Shown piece after piece: positions 32,497-40,767 of a stretch of 42,457 nucleotides of DNA (position 1 is its first letter; the number at the start of each line of letters is the position of its first letter). A program made the position numbers and the translations under genes. The DNA is from Chloroflexota bacterium (GTDB lineage Bacteria > Chloroflexota > Anaerolineae > J102). The stretch covers positions 1 through 42,457 of the forward strand of contig JAADII010000051.1 in assembly GCA_013151415.1 (NCBI GenBank). Reading direction: 5' to 3'. A model generated the notes under the pieces. That model saw nothing but the letters and a program-made list of their open reading frames with translations, ran no database searches and was not told the origin of the DNA.

Positions 32497-32740
32497 GACC
32501 TTCTCCCATCCGGACTATACCGTCGGCTCCGGCCTCTCACCGGATCTGCTGTCACCTCGTTGGCGCCATCGCGCCCGGCCATCTCCTTGGGTGGGATAAT
32601 GGCCCGAGGCCGCTCGCGGGCTCGGCGTCCTTAACGCTTCTGCAACAAGGCAGCGACTTTTCAGACGCCATACCGCCGGTCGGGAATTGCCGCTTGCAAG
32701 ACCTGGCGGTCTATCCGCGGCTCACCCTGCCCCGAAGGTC
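32497..32740 (-). ncRNA. FMN riboswitch (RFN element)
   Basis: The conserved RFN core is plainly readable on the minus strand. P1 arms are GACCTTC (32734-32740) and GAAGGTC (32497-32503). GGGGCAGGGTGA begins P2, AATTCCCGACCGGCGGT follows, then GCCCGCGAGC. GATCCGGTGAGAG leads to CCGGAGCCGACGGTATAG and TCCGGATGGGAGAAGG. Two parts are longer than usual: a 33-nt hairpin inside the P2 loop (32689-32721) and a long variable region before the second half, making 244 nt in all. Binding of FMN should favour the downstream terminator and reduce expression of the importer and ribEBH. Confidence 0.95.
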
Positions 32741-32763
32741 ATTCGGTTATGGAGTTTGGAATA

Positions 32764-32792
32764 ATGATAACAGAGTTGCCATGCGCTGTAAA
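32764..32792 (-). promoter_or_regulatory. Promoter of the flavin importer-rib operon
   Basis: On the minus strand TTTACA (32787-32792) and TATCAT (32764-32769) are 17 bases apart. The predicted start lies about 17 bases before the riboswitch P1. Confidence 0.6.
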
Positions 32793-32842
32793 GTTGGGCC
32801 AACGCGTGAGAGAGGCGCGCGCCAGGCCAATTCCTCTTGAGC

Positions 32843-32872
32843 TTGGTCAACTTGTGCGAGATATGTTAGACT
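32843..32872 (+). promoter_or_regulatory. Promoter candidate of infA
   Basis: TTGGTC (32843-32848), 18 bases, TAGACT (32867-32872), about 68 bases before the start. It faces away from the riboswitch promoter. Confidence 0.35.
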
Positions 32873-32939
32873 ATCAAGACTTTTCTCATAGGCTTTTCCT
32901 TCTCATACCCATTCTTCATGAATCAGGAGGCATAAACAC

Positions 32940-33185
32940 TTGGCCAAAGCAAGAACTCCTCGCAAAAAGAAAAAGGACAAAATCGAACTCGAGGGCACGG
33001 TGATCGAAGCGCTGCCCAACACCATGTTTCGCGTGCGTCTCGACAACGGACACGAAGTGCTGGCTCATATTTCGGGTAAGATGCGCATGTATTATATTCG
33101 CATTGCGTTGGGTGATCGCGTGACCGTGGAGCTTTCACCCTACGATCTCACCCGCGGGCGCATTGTTTACCGCCATCGCAATTGA
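32940..33185 (+). CDS. infA: Translation initiation factor IF-1
   Basis: This 81-residue protein is a single OB fold that occupies the ribosomal A site during initiation. Family segments are clear: [39 protein letters not shown] and [20 protein letters not shown], ending RHRN. A basic N-terminal stretch ([13 protein letters not shown]) extends it slightly. The start is TTG 32940, supported by AGGAGG (32925-32930) with a 9-base spacer; no ATG fits. It stands alone, outside a ribosomal protein operon. Confidence 0.95.
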   Translation: MAKARTPRKKKKDKIELEGTVIEALPNTMFRVRLDNGHEVLAHISGKMRMYYIRIALGDRVTVELSPYDLTRGRIVYRHRN

Positions 33186-33238
33186 TGTGCAGCGAACCCG
33201 CGCGCTCGAACCGTTATTTGTTTCGATGCCCTTATCAC

Positions 33239-35422
33239 TTATTCGTCCAATTCATCCTCGATGAGCACTCGGCGCCCGCTGCGCGGATCGACTTCCGCCC
33301 CGATGATCCCTTTAGCTTCGAGCTCCTCCATAAGCCGGGCCGCGCGCGGGTGACCAATGCCCAGGATTCGTTGCAACGCCGATGTGGTGATGTATTGTCG
33401 GCCCCGTAGACTCTCCACCGCTTTCTGGAAGAGGTCGTCGGCCGTGGCCTCTTCCACCATAAGTTCGCTCCAGGGATAACGGGGTTGGAGGGGATCGCTC
33501 GTTTCGGGCGGAATGGCCTGTTTCCACCAGTTCACCAGCGCCATAATTTCGCCATCGCTGACAAAACACCCCTGAATACGGCGCAACTTGGCGCTGTCCG
33601 AAGTCATGAGCAGACCGTCGCCGCGGCCTAACAGCTTTTCCGCGCCGGGCGCATCGAGGATAACGCGTGAATCCACCTGACTGGTGACGGCAAACGCGAG
33701 CCGGGCTGGGAAATTGGCCTTGATAAGCCCAGTGACCACATTGACCGAGGGACGCTGCGTGGCCACCACGAGATGAATCCCGGTGGCGCGCGCCATTTGG
33801 GCCAAACGCACAAGCTTGGCCTCAATGGCGCCCGATGACGTGACCATCAAATCCGCCAGTTCGTCGATGATAAGGACAATGTAAGGCAGACGTTGGGATG
33901 CATGCACCTTGCGATTGTATCCGCCAATGTCGCGTGCGCCCGCTTCACTAAAAAGACGGTAACGCTCGTCCATGGTGATCAGCAGCCAGGTGAGCGCGCC
34001 TTCTGCGTGCTCCATATCGGTCACCACCGGTGCGATAAGATGGGGAACGCCGTTATAGCCGGGAAATTCAACCCGTTTGGGATCGATGAGAATCAGTTGC
34101 AAGCTGTCGGGCTGGTTGTTGAAGAGTAGGGCGCAGATAATGCTGTTAAGGGCCACCGATTTGCCAGAGCCGGTGGCTCCGGCAATGAGTAGATGAGGCA
34201 GGTGGTGAAGGTCCACGGCCACGGCCGCGCCGCTTACATCGCGGCCAATAGGGATGGCAAGCGGGCTTTTCAGGGCCTTGAAGGCTTTGGCCTCGAGCAA
34301 TCGCCGGAGGCTGACCATGCTGGTCTCGGTGTTGGGCACTTCGACGCCGATATAAGGCTTGCCCGGCACAGGCGCTTCAATGCGTATGGGGCTGGCGGCC
34401 AATGCCAGGGCGAGATCGTCGGCTAAAGCGACGATTTTGCTCACGCGCACGCGCACAACGCGATCCCCCACCGTTTTTACGCCCGGGGTCACGCCAAATT
34501 GGGTGACCGTGGGGCCAATGTTGATATCGGTGACGGTGGCCGGGATGCCGAATCCTTGTAAAGTGTCTTCGATGATCTTGGCCTGAATGCGCGCCTGTTC
34601 TTCACTCGAACCGCCGCTATCCGCAGTGTGCAACAGATCGAGCGGGGGCAGGCTTTTGGCCCGCTTGGGTCGAGCTGGGCTTGCGGTGGGCGCGGTCCGA
34701 CGTTTTGGTTTGGGTTTGGGGCTGGATTTCGATTTGGGTTTGGGCTTTGGTTTCGGTTTGGGCGCGGCTCTGGGTTTTGGTTTTGGTCGCGATGAGGGTG
34801 CGCTCGCGGCTTTGGGTTTTGAGCTCGCTTTTTCAGGCCGCGGTTCGGGCGGATGTTCATCGTCAGGCATGCGGCGGGCGCGAGATTGAAGCGGGTTTGG
34901 GAGGGAAAAAGGGGGCGGCGAGCCAAGGGAAAGATATCGCAAGGGGGTGTAGGTGTAAATGAGAGCCAGCCCCAACAACATGAGCAATAAGACGACGCCC
35001 CAAGTAAACGACGCCCCCAACATTGTGTTTAGGCTTTCGGCCAAAGCCCAGCCCACCAGGCCGCCGCCGCTCCCCACCTGCGCAGCGAGATAGTTTGTGG
35101 CGCCCAAACGCAAGTGCATGGCGATAAGGGCCGCAAGCAAAAGAAAGAAAAAGCCCAGTAAGGATTCAGGATACCAATGCGGGCCAACCAAGGGGGCGAG
35201 CATGCGCCGAAAGACGAGCATTAAACCCACCCAAACAAGTGCAAAGGCCACCGGATAAGCGCCGATTCCAACCAGGATTTCAAGAGACGTTGGCCCTTCG
35301 TCTGTGAGAAAAAGATCCAGAAGCGCGAGCAGCCCCACAGCCAAAAGGATTAAGCCCACGGTTTCATACTGACGGATCGCGGCCGAGGAAATAGGGGAGG
35401 GTTTGTCCTTTTTGCGCGCCAT
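33239..35422 (-). CDS. ftsK: DNA translocase FtsK/SpoIIIE
   Basis: This 727-residue DNA pump acts at the division septum for chromosome segregation. Four transmembrane helices lie in the first about 170 residues. A linker very rich in Lys-Pro-Ala follows (about 195-270, PKPKPK repeats). The alpha domain begins IIEDTLQGFGIPATVTDINI. The RecA-like motor has Walker A GATGSGKSVALNSII (about 412-426) and Walker B VLIIDELADLM. The C-terminal gamma winged helix is ALQRILGIGHPRAARLMEEL, which reads polarity sequences. ATG 35422 is chosen; upstream in-frame codons lack family character. A TATTAT lies 10 bases before it with no Shine-Dalgarno, so the leader may be absent. Confidence 0.93.
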   Translation of the reverse strand: MARKKDKPSPISSAAIRQYETVGLILLAVGLLALLDLFLTDEGPTSLEILVGIGAYPVAFALVWVGLMLVFRRMLAPLVGPHWYPESLLGFFFLLLAALIAMHLRLGATNYLAAQVGSGGGLVGWALAESLNTMLGASFTWGVVLLLMLLGLALIYTYTPLRYLSLGSPPPFSLPNPLQSRARRMPDDEHPPEPRPEKASSKPKAASAPSSRPKPKPRAAPKPKPKPKPKSKSSPKPKPKRRTAPTASPARPKRAKSLPPLDLLHTADSGGSSEEQARIQAKIIEDTLQGFGIPATVTDINIGPTVTQFGVTPGVKTVGDRVVRVRVSKIVALADDLALALAASPIRIEAPVPGKPYIGVEVPNTETSMVSLRRLLEAKAFKALKSPLAIPIGRDVSGAAVAVDLHHLPHLLIAGATGSGKSVALNSIICALLFNNQPDSLQLILIDPKRVEFPGYNGVPHLIAPVVTDMEHAEGALTWLLITMDERYRLFSEAGARDIGGYNRKVHASQRLPYIVLIIDELADLMVTSSGAIEAKLVRLAQMARATGIHLVVATQRPSVNVVTGLIKANFPARLAFAVTSQVDSRVILDAPGAEKLLGRGDGLLMTSDSAKLRRIQGCFVSDGEIMALVNWWKQAIPPETSDPLQPRYPWSELMVEEATADDLFQKAVESLRGRQYITTSALQRILGIGHPRAARLMEELEAKGIIGAEVDPRSGRRVLIEDELDE

Positions 35423-35432
35423 GAGAGAGGGA

Positions 35433-35463
35433 ATAATAAGGTTGGCGGTTGGTGTCGTTTCAA
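35433..35463 (-). promoter_or_regulatory. Promoter candidate of ftsK
   Basis: TTGAAA (35458-35463) and TATTAT (35433-35438) are 19 bases apart on the minus strand. The -10 ends 10 bases before the ATG, giving a leader of about 4 bases. Confidence 0.35.
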
Positions 35464-35554
35464 AAGGGCATTTAGTTTGCAACCCACAGTGTAATGACAA
35501 ATACTGATTTAGCGCAAATTCGGCTTTGAGAGGGGCTGAAAATAGACGATAAGC

Positions 35555-35682
35555 CCATAAGACGATAGGACGATGGGGTTAGGTTCGGTCATGGTCTCAT
35601 CGTCCTATGGTCCCATCGTCTACTTTGGTCTACGTTGGTCGGCGCAAGCGATTTTCATCCGTATCAATGCGGGCAAGCCCGC
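35555..35682. repeat. Dispersed hairpin element (copy B)
   Basis: Short units such as AGGACGATG, TCGTCCTA, TGGTCCCA and TTGGTCTACG are arranged as an inverted repeat. The arms ATAGGACGATG (35565-35575) and CATCGTCCTAT (35598-35608) are a perfect 11-bp match. The stretch 35614-35659 matches copy A (8039-8084) at 43 of 46 bases. A second perfect hairpin, GCGGGC-AA-GCCCGC (35669-35682), follows. Confidence 0.75.
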
Positions 35683-35784
35683 CGTCGGACTGTTGGGGAA
35701 AGGCGTCCGAAGTCTGCGGGCTTGGCCGCTTCTCGTCAAAGGGGAAATGGAGCCTTGATGTGTTTCGAGTTCTGGGCCGAGTTA

Positions 35785-35793
35785 TGGTATGAT
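35785..35793 (+). promoter_or_regulatory. Extended -10 promoter of hrcA-grpE-dnaK
   Basis: TGG-TATGAT (35785-35793) is an extended -10; the -35 is weak. The start point would be near 35800, directly before CIRCE. Confidence 0.5.
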
Positions 35794-35804
35794 ACCGAGG
35801 CGAG

Positions 35805-35839
35805 CGCATTAGCACTCGCGTTATGAGAGTGCTAATGCG
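35805..35839. promoter_or_regulatory. CIRCE operator (HrcA binding site)
   Basis: A perfect TTAGCACTC-N9-GAGTGCTAA lies at 35809-35835, and the pairing extends to 13 bp per arm (CGCATT outside). It lies just after the predicted transcription start of hrcA-grpE-dnaK, so HrcA bound here would block transcription until heat stress inactivates it. Confidence 0.97.
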
Positions 35840-35952
35840 GGTGCGTCTCTCCAATCCCTTGTTGTTTGCGCCCCTCTCGCGCTGCTTTTTCGTTTCTTCT
35901 GAGTTTTTATCGCCGCAGAGCGTCTGGCGCAATGCATGCCATGAAAGCGAGA

Positions 35953-37014
35953 ATGTCCACTTCAGCCAATCCCACGCCATCTTCCGAGCTCACCGAACGC
36001 CAGCAAGCGATTCTCGGCCTCATTGTACGAGAATTTGTAAATCGGGCGGAGCCGGTGGGTTCGCGCACGTTGGTCGAGACATACAATTTGGGCGTGTCTG
36101 CGGCCACGGTTCGCAATGAAATGAAGAGGCTAGAGGAGTTGGGTTATCTCACCCATCCTCACACCTCGGCCGGGCGCGTGCCCACACACAAAGGCTATCG
36201 TTATTTTGTGCAATATATTTTGCGCGAGTCCGCGCTCTCGCCCGTGTTGGAAGACACCATTCGTCATCAGTTCTATCAAATTCAGCAGGAATTGGACCAG
36301 TGGGTGCGGCTTTCGGCCAATGTGCTTGCGCGCACAGTGCGCAGCGCGGCCATCACCACCTTGCCGCGGCCAACCAGCGCTCGTTTCAAACATGTTGAGC
36401 TCATTAGTCTTCAACCTCAGGCCGCGCTCATGGTGTTGGTGTTGGTGGGCGGCAGTGTGCGCCAGCAATTGATCGCTTTGGAAGAGCCATGGACCCAGCA
36501 AGAACTATATCAATTAAGCGCGGAGCTCAACGAACGCCTGGAAGGGCTTGACTATTTTGGCGTGCGCGGTCAGGAAGAGGATGCAGACCCCTTTGCCAGG
36601 CAGATCACCGACATCATCGCCGAAACACTGCATCATGAGGACGAACGTAGTGATCGCATTTATCGAGACGGCCTGGCCCATGTTTTGGAGGCGCCGGAAT
36701 TTTCAGAGCCGGAAGAAGCGCGGCGTTTTGTTGAGATATTCGAGACGCCTTCGCGCATCGAACCCATCATTCATGAAGCGCGACGCCTGCCCGGCGTCCA
36801 GGTTATTATCGGCGGCGAAAGCCCCTATGACGACCTGCCCGATATCAGCCTGGTGCTCTCGCGTTATGGCCAGCCCAGCCGCGGCGCGGGCATCCTTGGC
36901 GTGATCGGCCCCATTCGCATGCCTTATGGCCGCACCATTTCAGTGGTGCGCTTTATGTCGCAACTGATGAGCAATCTTGTCGCCAATCTCTATGGAGATG
37001 AAGAGGTCTCATGA
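35953..37014 (+). CDS. hrcA: Heat-inducible transcription repressor HrcA
   Basis: This 353-residue repressor binds CIRCE. The N-terminal winged helix is clear: LTERQQAILGLIVREFVNRA, EPVGSRTLVE and VSAATVRNEMKRLEELGYLT, then HPHTSAGRVPTHKGYRYFV. The dimerisation and GAF-like core follows, ending with GILGVIGPIRMPYGRTISVV, typical of the family C-terminus. Three in-frame ATGs (35932, 35941, 35953) are close together. I chose 35953 because it gives the usual short lead before LTERQ; no Shine-Dalgarno is decisive. It autoregulates through the CIRCE element 118 bases upstream. The stop overlaps the grpE start (ATGA). Confidence 0.93.
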   Translation: MSTSANPTPSSELTERQQAILGLIVREFVNRAEPVGSRTLVETYNLGVSAATVRNEMKRLEELGYLTHPHTSAGRVPTHKGYRYFVQYILRESALSPVLEDTIRHQFYQIQQELDQWVRLSANVLARTVRSAAITTLPRPTSARFKHVELISLQPQAALMVLVLVGGSVRQQLIALEEPWTQQELYQLSAELNERLEGLDYFGVRGQEEDADPFARQITDIIAETLHHEDERSDRIYRDGLAHVLEAPEFSEPEEARRFVEIFETPSRIEPIIHEARRLPGVQVIIGGESPYDDLPDISLVLSRYGQPSRGAGILGVIGPIRMPYGRTISVVRFMSQLMSNLVANLYGDEEVS

Positions 37015-37670
37015 GCGCACATCAGAATCTCACCATTGAAGCCAAAGAGGATCTCATGGAAGAAAAGAACGAACGCACGGATGCAAACATACGAGAAAGC
37101 TCGATAGCCGATGAAGCTCAGCGCCCCTCCGACGAAGCGGAAACAACGGCCGCTCAGGTCGAGGACGCGGTGGACGAAACGACGGAGTCTGCAGAGGAGC
37201 AAATCATCGCCACGTTGACGGCCGAACTGGCCGAAGCTCGACGTCAGGCCGATGAGGCGCTCGATAGAGCTTTACGCGCGCAGGCCGAATTGCAAAACTT
37301 CCGGCGGCGCAAAGAACGGGAGACCGAGGAGCGCGTGGCCCATGCCAACGCGCGCATTCTTGGGGAGATATTGCTGGTCATCGACGACTTTGAACGAGCG
37401 TTCGACAACGTGCCCGACGACCTTCAGGGCGAGGAGGCCGCCTGGGTGGAGGGCTTTCGATTGATTTTGCGTAAATTGCAAGCATTGCTCGAGCGCGAAG
37501 GGGTGACCGCCATCGACGCCAGCGGCGAATTCGATCCCAATTTGCACGAAGCAGTGAGCCTGGAGCCGAGCGATGAGGTGGAAAGCGGCAATATTATCGG
37601 CGAAGTGCGTCGGGGCTATTTGCTGCGCGATCGCGTGCTCAGGCCCAGCGCAGTGCGCGTTGCGCAGTAA
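37011..37670 (+). CDS. grpE: Nucleotide exchange factor GrpE
   Basis: This 219-residue co-chaperone releases ADP from DnaK. An acidic, probably disordered N-terminus (1-60) leads to a long coiled coil (EEQIIATLTAELAEARRQAD onward, then RAQAELQNFRRRKERE). The C-terminal beta domain contains FDPNLHEAVSLEPS and GNIIGEVRRGYLLRDRVLRP SAV. ATG 37011 overlaps the hrcA stop with AGAGG upstream; ATG 37056 also has an AGAGG and could give a 204-residue form. It is followed by dnaK after 67 bases. Confidence 0.94.
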   Translation: MSAHQNLTIEAKEDLMEEKNERTDANIRESSIADEAQRPSDEAETTAAQVEDAVDETTESAEEQIIATLTAELAEARRQADEALDRALRAQAELQNFRRRKERETEERVAHANARILGEILLVIDDFERAFDNVPDDLQGEEAAWVEGFRLILRKLQALLEREGVTAIDASGEFDPNLHEAVSLEPSDEVESGNIIGEVRRGYLLRDRVLRPSAVRVAQ

Positions 37671-37737
37671 AGGACGGACGCATTCACACCCCCTTTTTCC
37701 ACACCACACATACGCAATACAAAATTAGCGCAACCTT

Positions 37738-39636
37738 ATGTCCAAAATTATTGGCATCGATCTCGGCACGACCAATTCGGTGGTCGCTGTGCTAGAGGGT
37801 GGCGAGCCCATCATCATCCCCTCCGCCGAAGGCGATCGGCTTGTTCCTTCGGTGGTGGCCATCAATCCCAAAACCGGAGAACGCATGGTGGGGCGCGTGG
37901 CGCGACGGCAGGCCATCACCAATCCTGAAAACACCGTTTTCTCCATTAAACGTTTCATGGGGCGTCGGTTCGACGATCCCGTAGTGCAGGAGGCGCGTTC
38001 ACATGTGCCTTACGCCATCACCGAAGCGACTGGCGGCGATGTGCGCGTGCGCATGGGGGGGCGCGAGTATGCGCCTCCCGAGATTTCGGCCTTCATCCTG
38101 CAAAAGATACGCGCGGATGCGGAGGCGTTTCTAAACGAGCCTATCACCCAGGCCGTGATCACGGTTCCGGCTTATTTCAATGATGCGCAACGACAAGCCA
38201 CCAAAGATGCGGGCAAGATCGCCGGGCTGGAGGTTTTGCGCATCATCAATGAACCGACGGCTTCGGCCTTGGCCTATGGACTAGACAAAAAGCAGGAAGG
38301 CAAAATTGCGGTCTATGATCTCGGCGGGGGCACGTTCGACATCTCCATTCTGGATATTGGTGATGGCGTCTTTGAGGTGTTGAGCACCAATGGCGATACA
38401 TTTCTGGGCGGCGATGATTTTGACCGACGCATTATCAACTGGTTGGCCGATGTGTTTTACGCGCAACATAACATCGACCTGCGTCAGGACCGTTCGGCTC
38501 TGCAACGTTTGAAAGAGGCGGCCGAGAAGGCCAAGATCGAGCTGTCCACCATGCTCGAGACCGAGATCAACCTGCCCTATATTACGGCCGATGCGAGCGG
38601 CCCCAAACATCTGGCGGAACGCTTGACGCGCGCCCGCTTGGAGCAACTGACGGCCGATCTCGTTGAGCGCACCATCGGCCCTTGTCGTCGGGCTTTGGAG
38701 GATGCAGGGATTCGGGCCGAGGAAATCGAGGACGTGATTCTCGTAGGCGGCATGACGCGCATGCCCGCGGTGCAAGAGGCGGTGCGACGCTTTTTTGGTC
38801 GCGATCCCCATCGCGGAGTTAATCCTGATGAAGTGGTGGCCTATGGCGCGGCCATTCAGGGCGGCGTGTTGCGCGGCGATGTGACCGATATCTTATTGCT
38901 CGATGTGACCCCGCTCACCCTCTCTATCGAGACTTTGGGCGGGATGGCCACCCCTATGATCGAGCGGAACACCACCATTCCCACGCAAAAGACGCAGCTC
39001 TTCACCACGGCGGCTCATAACCAGACACAGGTGGAAATTGTGGTTACGCAAGGCGAACGGCCTTTGGCCAAAGACAACAAGCTGCTGGGACGGTTCATTC
39101 TGGATGGCATTCCCCCGGCCCCGCGCGGGGTTCCACAAATCGAGGTCACCTTCGATATAGACGCCAACGGCATTCTTCACGTGAGCGCTCGCGATAAGGC
39201 CACTGGTCGCAAACAGGCCATCAAGATCACGGCCAGCTCAGGCTTGAGCCATGAGGAGATTCAGCGTATGATCGAGGAGGCCGAGGCCCATCGAGCGGAG
39301 GATGAAGCCCGGCGAAAACAGGTCGCGGCGCGTAACCGAGCGGATGCAATCATCCATCAAACCGAAAAGCTGCTGGAAGAAGCGGGAAACCGCACGCCTC
39401 AAGCGCTGCGCGAAGAGATCGAGACCCAGATCGCGCTCGTGCGCGAAGCGGTTCAGGGTGAGAATGTGGAGGCCATGGAGAAGGCCATAGACAAACTCGC
39501 GCTCCTTTCGCAGAAGCTGGGCGCTCATCTCTCTTCGCAGACCCAGCCAGATGCGCCTGAGCGGGCCGATATCAGAAACGAAGGGCGTACCGAAGGGGAG
39601 GAGGAAGACGTCATCGATGTCGAGTATGAGGACTGA
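37738..39636 (+). CDS. dnaK: Molecular chaperone DnaK (Hsp70)
   Basis: This 632-residue Hsp70 has the ATPase-domain motifs [57 protein letters not shown] and [15 protein letters not shown], followed by the linker [19 protein letters not shown]. The substrate-binding beta domain and helical lid end in the usual acidic [12 protein letters not shown] tail. Length and motifs are normal. It is the third gene of the CIRCE-controlled operon. No dnaJ follows, unlike in many bacteria; the J-protein must be encoded elsewhere. Confidence 0.97.
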   Translation: MSKIIGIDLGTTNSVVAVLEGGEPIIIPSAEGDRLVPSVVAINPKTGERMVGRVARRQAITNPENTVFSIKRFMGRRFDDPVVQEARSHVPYAITEATGGDVRVRMGGREYAPPEISAFILQKIRADAEAFLNEPITQAVITVPAYFNDAQRQATKDAGKIAGLEVLRIINEPTASALAYGLDKKQEGKIAVYDLGGGTFDISILDIGDGVFEVLSTNGDTFLGGDDFDRRIINWLADVFYAQHNIDLRQDRSALQRLKEAAEKAKIELSTMLETEINLPYITADASGPKHLAERLTRARLEQLTADLVERTIGPCRRALEDAGIRAEEIEDVILVGGMTRMPAVQEAVRRFFGRDPHRGVNPDEVVAYGAAIQGGVLRGDVTDILLLDVTPLTLSIETLGGMATPMIERNTTIPTQKTQLFTTAAHNQTQVEIVVTQGERPLAKDNKLLGRFILDGIPPAPRGVPQIEVTFDIDANGILHVSARDKATGRKQAIKITASSGLSHEEIQRMIEEAEAHRAEDEARRKQVAARNRADAIIHQTEKLLEEAGNRTPQALREEIETQIALVREAVQGENVEAMEKAIDKLALLSQKLGAHLSSQTQPDAPERADIRNEGRTEGEEEDVIDVEYED

Positions 39637-39654
39637 ATACGCGGCGTTCGGTAT

Positions 39655-39683
39655 TTGACACCGGGCGCGCATCAGGTGATACT
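39655..39683 (+). promoter_or_regulatory. Promoter candidate for the GNAT gene
   Basis: A perfect TTGACA (39655-39660) and GATACT (39678-39683) are 17 bases apart, about 60 bases before ATG 39745. It suggests transcription independent of the dnaK operon. Confidence 0.45.
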
Positions 39684-39744
39684 TTACGCATTGCGTATAG
39701 ACGTCCCTTGTCGATCTTTGATCTCTCCACCTTTGATTTTTCTC

Positions 39745-40755
39745 ATGGTCGTCTCCCCACTTTCCGCCGCGTCAGGAGCCAGCGAGGGCGTCCGCCCCAT
39801 TAACCTGCATCGCGATTTGGCCGCGATCGCGGATCTGATAGACGAAGCGTTTCATGATGAATTGGATGCATCAGGTCTGGCGTCGTTGCGCGAGATGCGC
39901 ACCATGGCTCGGCTCGGCCCCCTCCTCTATTTACTCCTTCCTTCGGGTGGAGAATTGGGCGGCTTTTATCGCGGTTATGTGTGGGAGAGCGACGGCAAAA
40001 TCGTGGGAAACGTGACCATTCAGCCGCTGGATGATTACGGCCGGCGTTGGATGATTGCGAATGTGGCCGTGCAAAAGAATTACCAACGTCGCGGCATTGG
40101 GCGGGCATTGATGATGCAAGCCTTGGATCGCATCCGCCAGAGCGGGGGGCGATGGGCCGTGTTGCAGGTGCGCGAGAGCAACGAAGTGGCCTGCGCATTG
40201 TATCGTAAAATGGGATTCGAGCAGGTGTTGATCGAGACGCATCTGCGCGCGTTCGAGCCAAGCGATGCGTCCGAACCGGCCGCGCCCTCTGGGCTCGCGC
40301 TGGCGCCGGTGCGCGACGAACATTGGAAAAAGATCCAAAAATTGCTGCGAGCCAGTTTGCCATCATCGGCCCGGTGGTGGCGAGATTCCCGCACGCCCGG
40401 ATTCTACCGCAACAGCGCTTCCGCTTTAGGGCGTTTTTGGGGGCGGCTTACAGGCCAGGGGTGGCGAATCCGCTTGGGCGTTTGGCAGGCGGAGGAGTTG
40501 AAAGGCGTGCTCGATGTGGATATCCGTTTACGCGGCGAGCATCGTCTCGATTTGCTTTTGCACCCCTCATTACGCGGGCGGGTCGAGCCGTGGCTGGTGG
40601 CGCGAGGGTTGAGCATTTTGCGCGAAGGACATCCCTTCCGTCCCATCGCGGCCACGTTGTTCGATTATCAACAATACGCGATTGAGGCCATGCGCGAGCG
40701 GGGCTTTCAGGAAGTGCGTTCGTTGGTGACCATGCGAAAGTCGATGCAAGAGTAA
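39745..40755 (+). CDS. GNAT family N-acetyltransferase (tandem domain)
   Basis: This 336-residue protein has an N-terminal complete GNAT fold (about 15-175) with the acetyl-CoA binding motif NVAVQKNYQRRGIGRALMMQ and the C-terminal strand VACALYRKMGFEQV. A second, poorly conserved GNAT-like half (about 190-335) lacks an evident acetyl-CoA loop and may be structural, as in several tandem-GNAT enzymes. The substrate cannot be read from sequence. ATG 39745 begins MVVSPLSAASGASEG; the open frame extends upstream to 39655, but that stretch carries a likely promoter. Its place after dnaK looks incidental. Confidence 0.75.
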   Translation: MVVSPLSAASGASEGVRPINLHRDLAAIADLIDEAFHDELDASGLASLREMRTMARLGPLLYLLLPSGGELGGFYRGYVWESDGKIVGNVTIQPLDDYGRRWMIANVAVQKNYQRRGIGRALMMQALDRIRQSGGRWAVLQVRESNEVACALYRKMGFEQVLIETHLRAFEPSDASEPAAPSGLALAPVRDEHWKKIQKLLRASLPSSARWWRDSRTPGFYRNSASALGRFWGRLTGQGWRIRLGVWQAEELKGVLDVDIRLRGEHRLDLLLHPSLRGRVEPWLVARGLSILREGHPFRPIAATLFDYQQYAIEAMRERGFQEVRSLVTMRKSMQE

Positions 40756-40767
40756 ACCGGCGTTTGG

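Larger units (their letters stand above)
35683..35952. other. hrcA upstream region
   Basis: With copy B of the hairpin element this completes the 530-base gap between ftsK and hrcA. Apart from the hrcA promoter and CIRCE, no gene is evident. Open frames here have no recognised similarity. Confidence 0.5.

Noticed and set aside
32497-32740. The long riboswitch as two adjacent aptamers
   Set aside because: Only one set of conserved FMN-core segments is present; the extra length is in the P2 loop and the variable region.
32749-33003. Small frame upstream of and overlapping infA
   Set aside because: It overlaps the riboswitch promoter and infA in another frame and has no ribosome site or recognised similarity.
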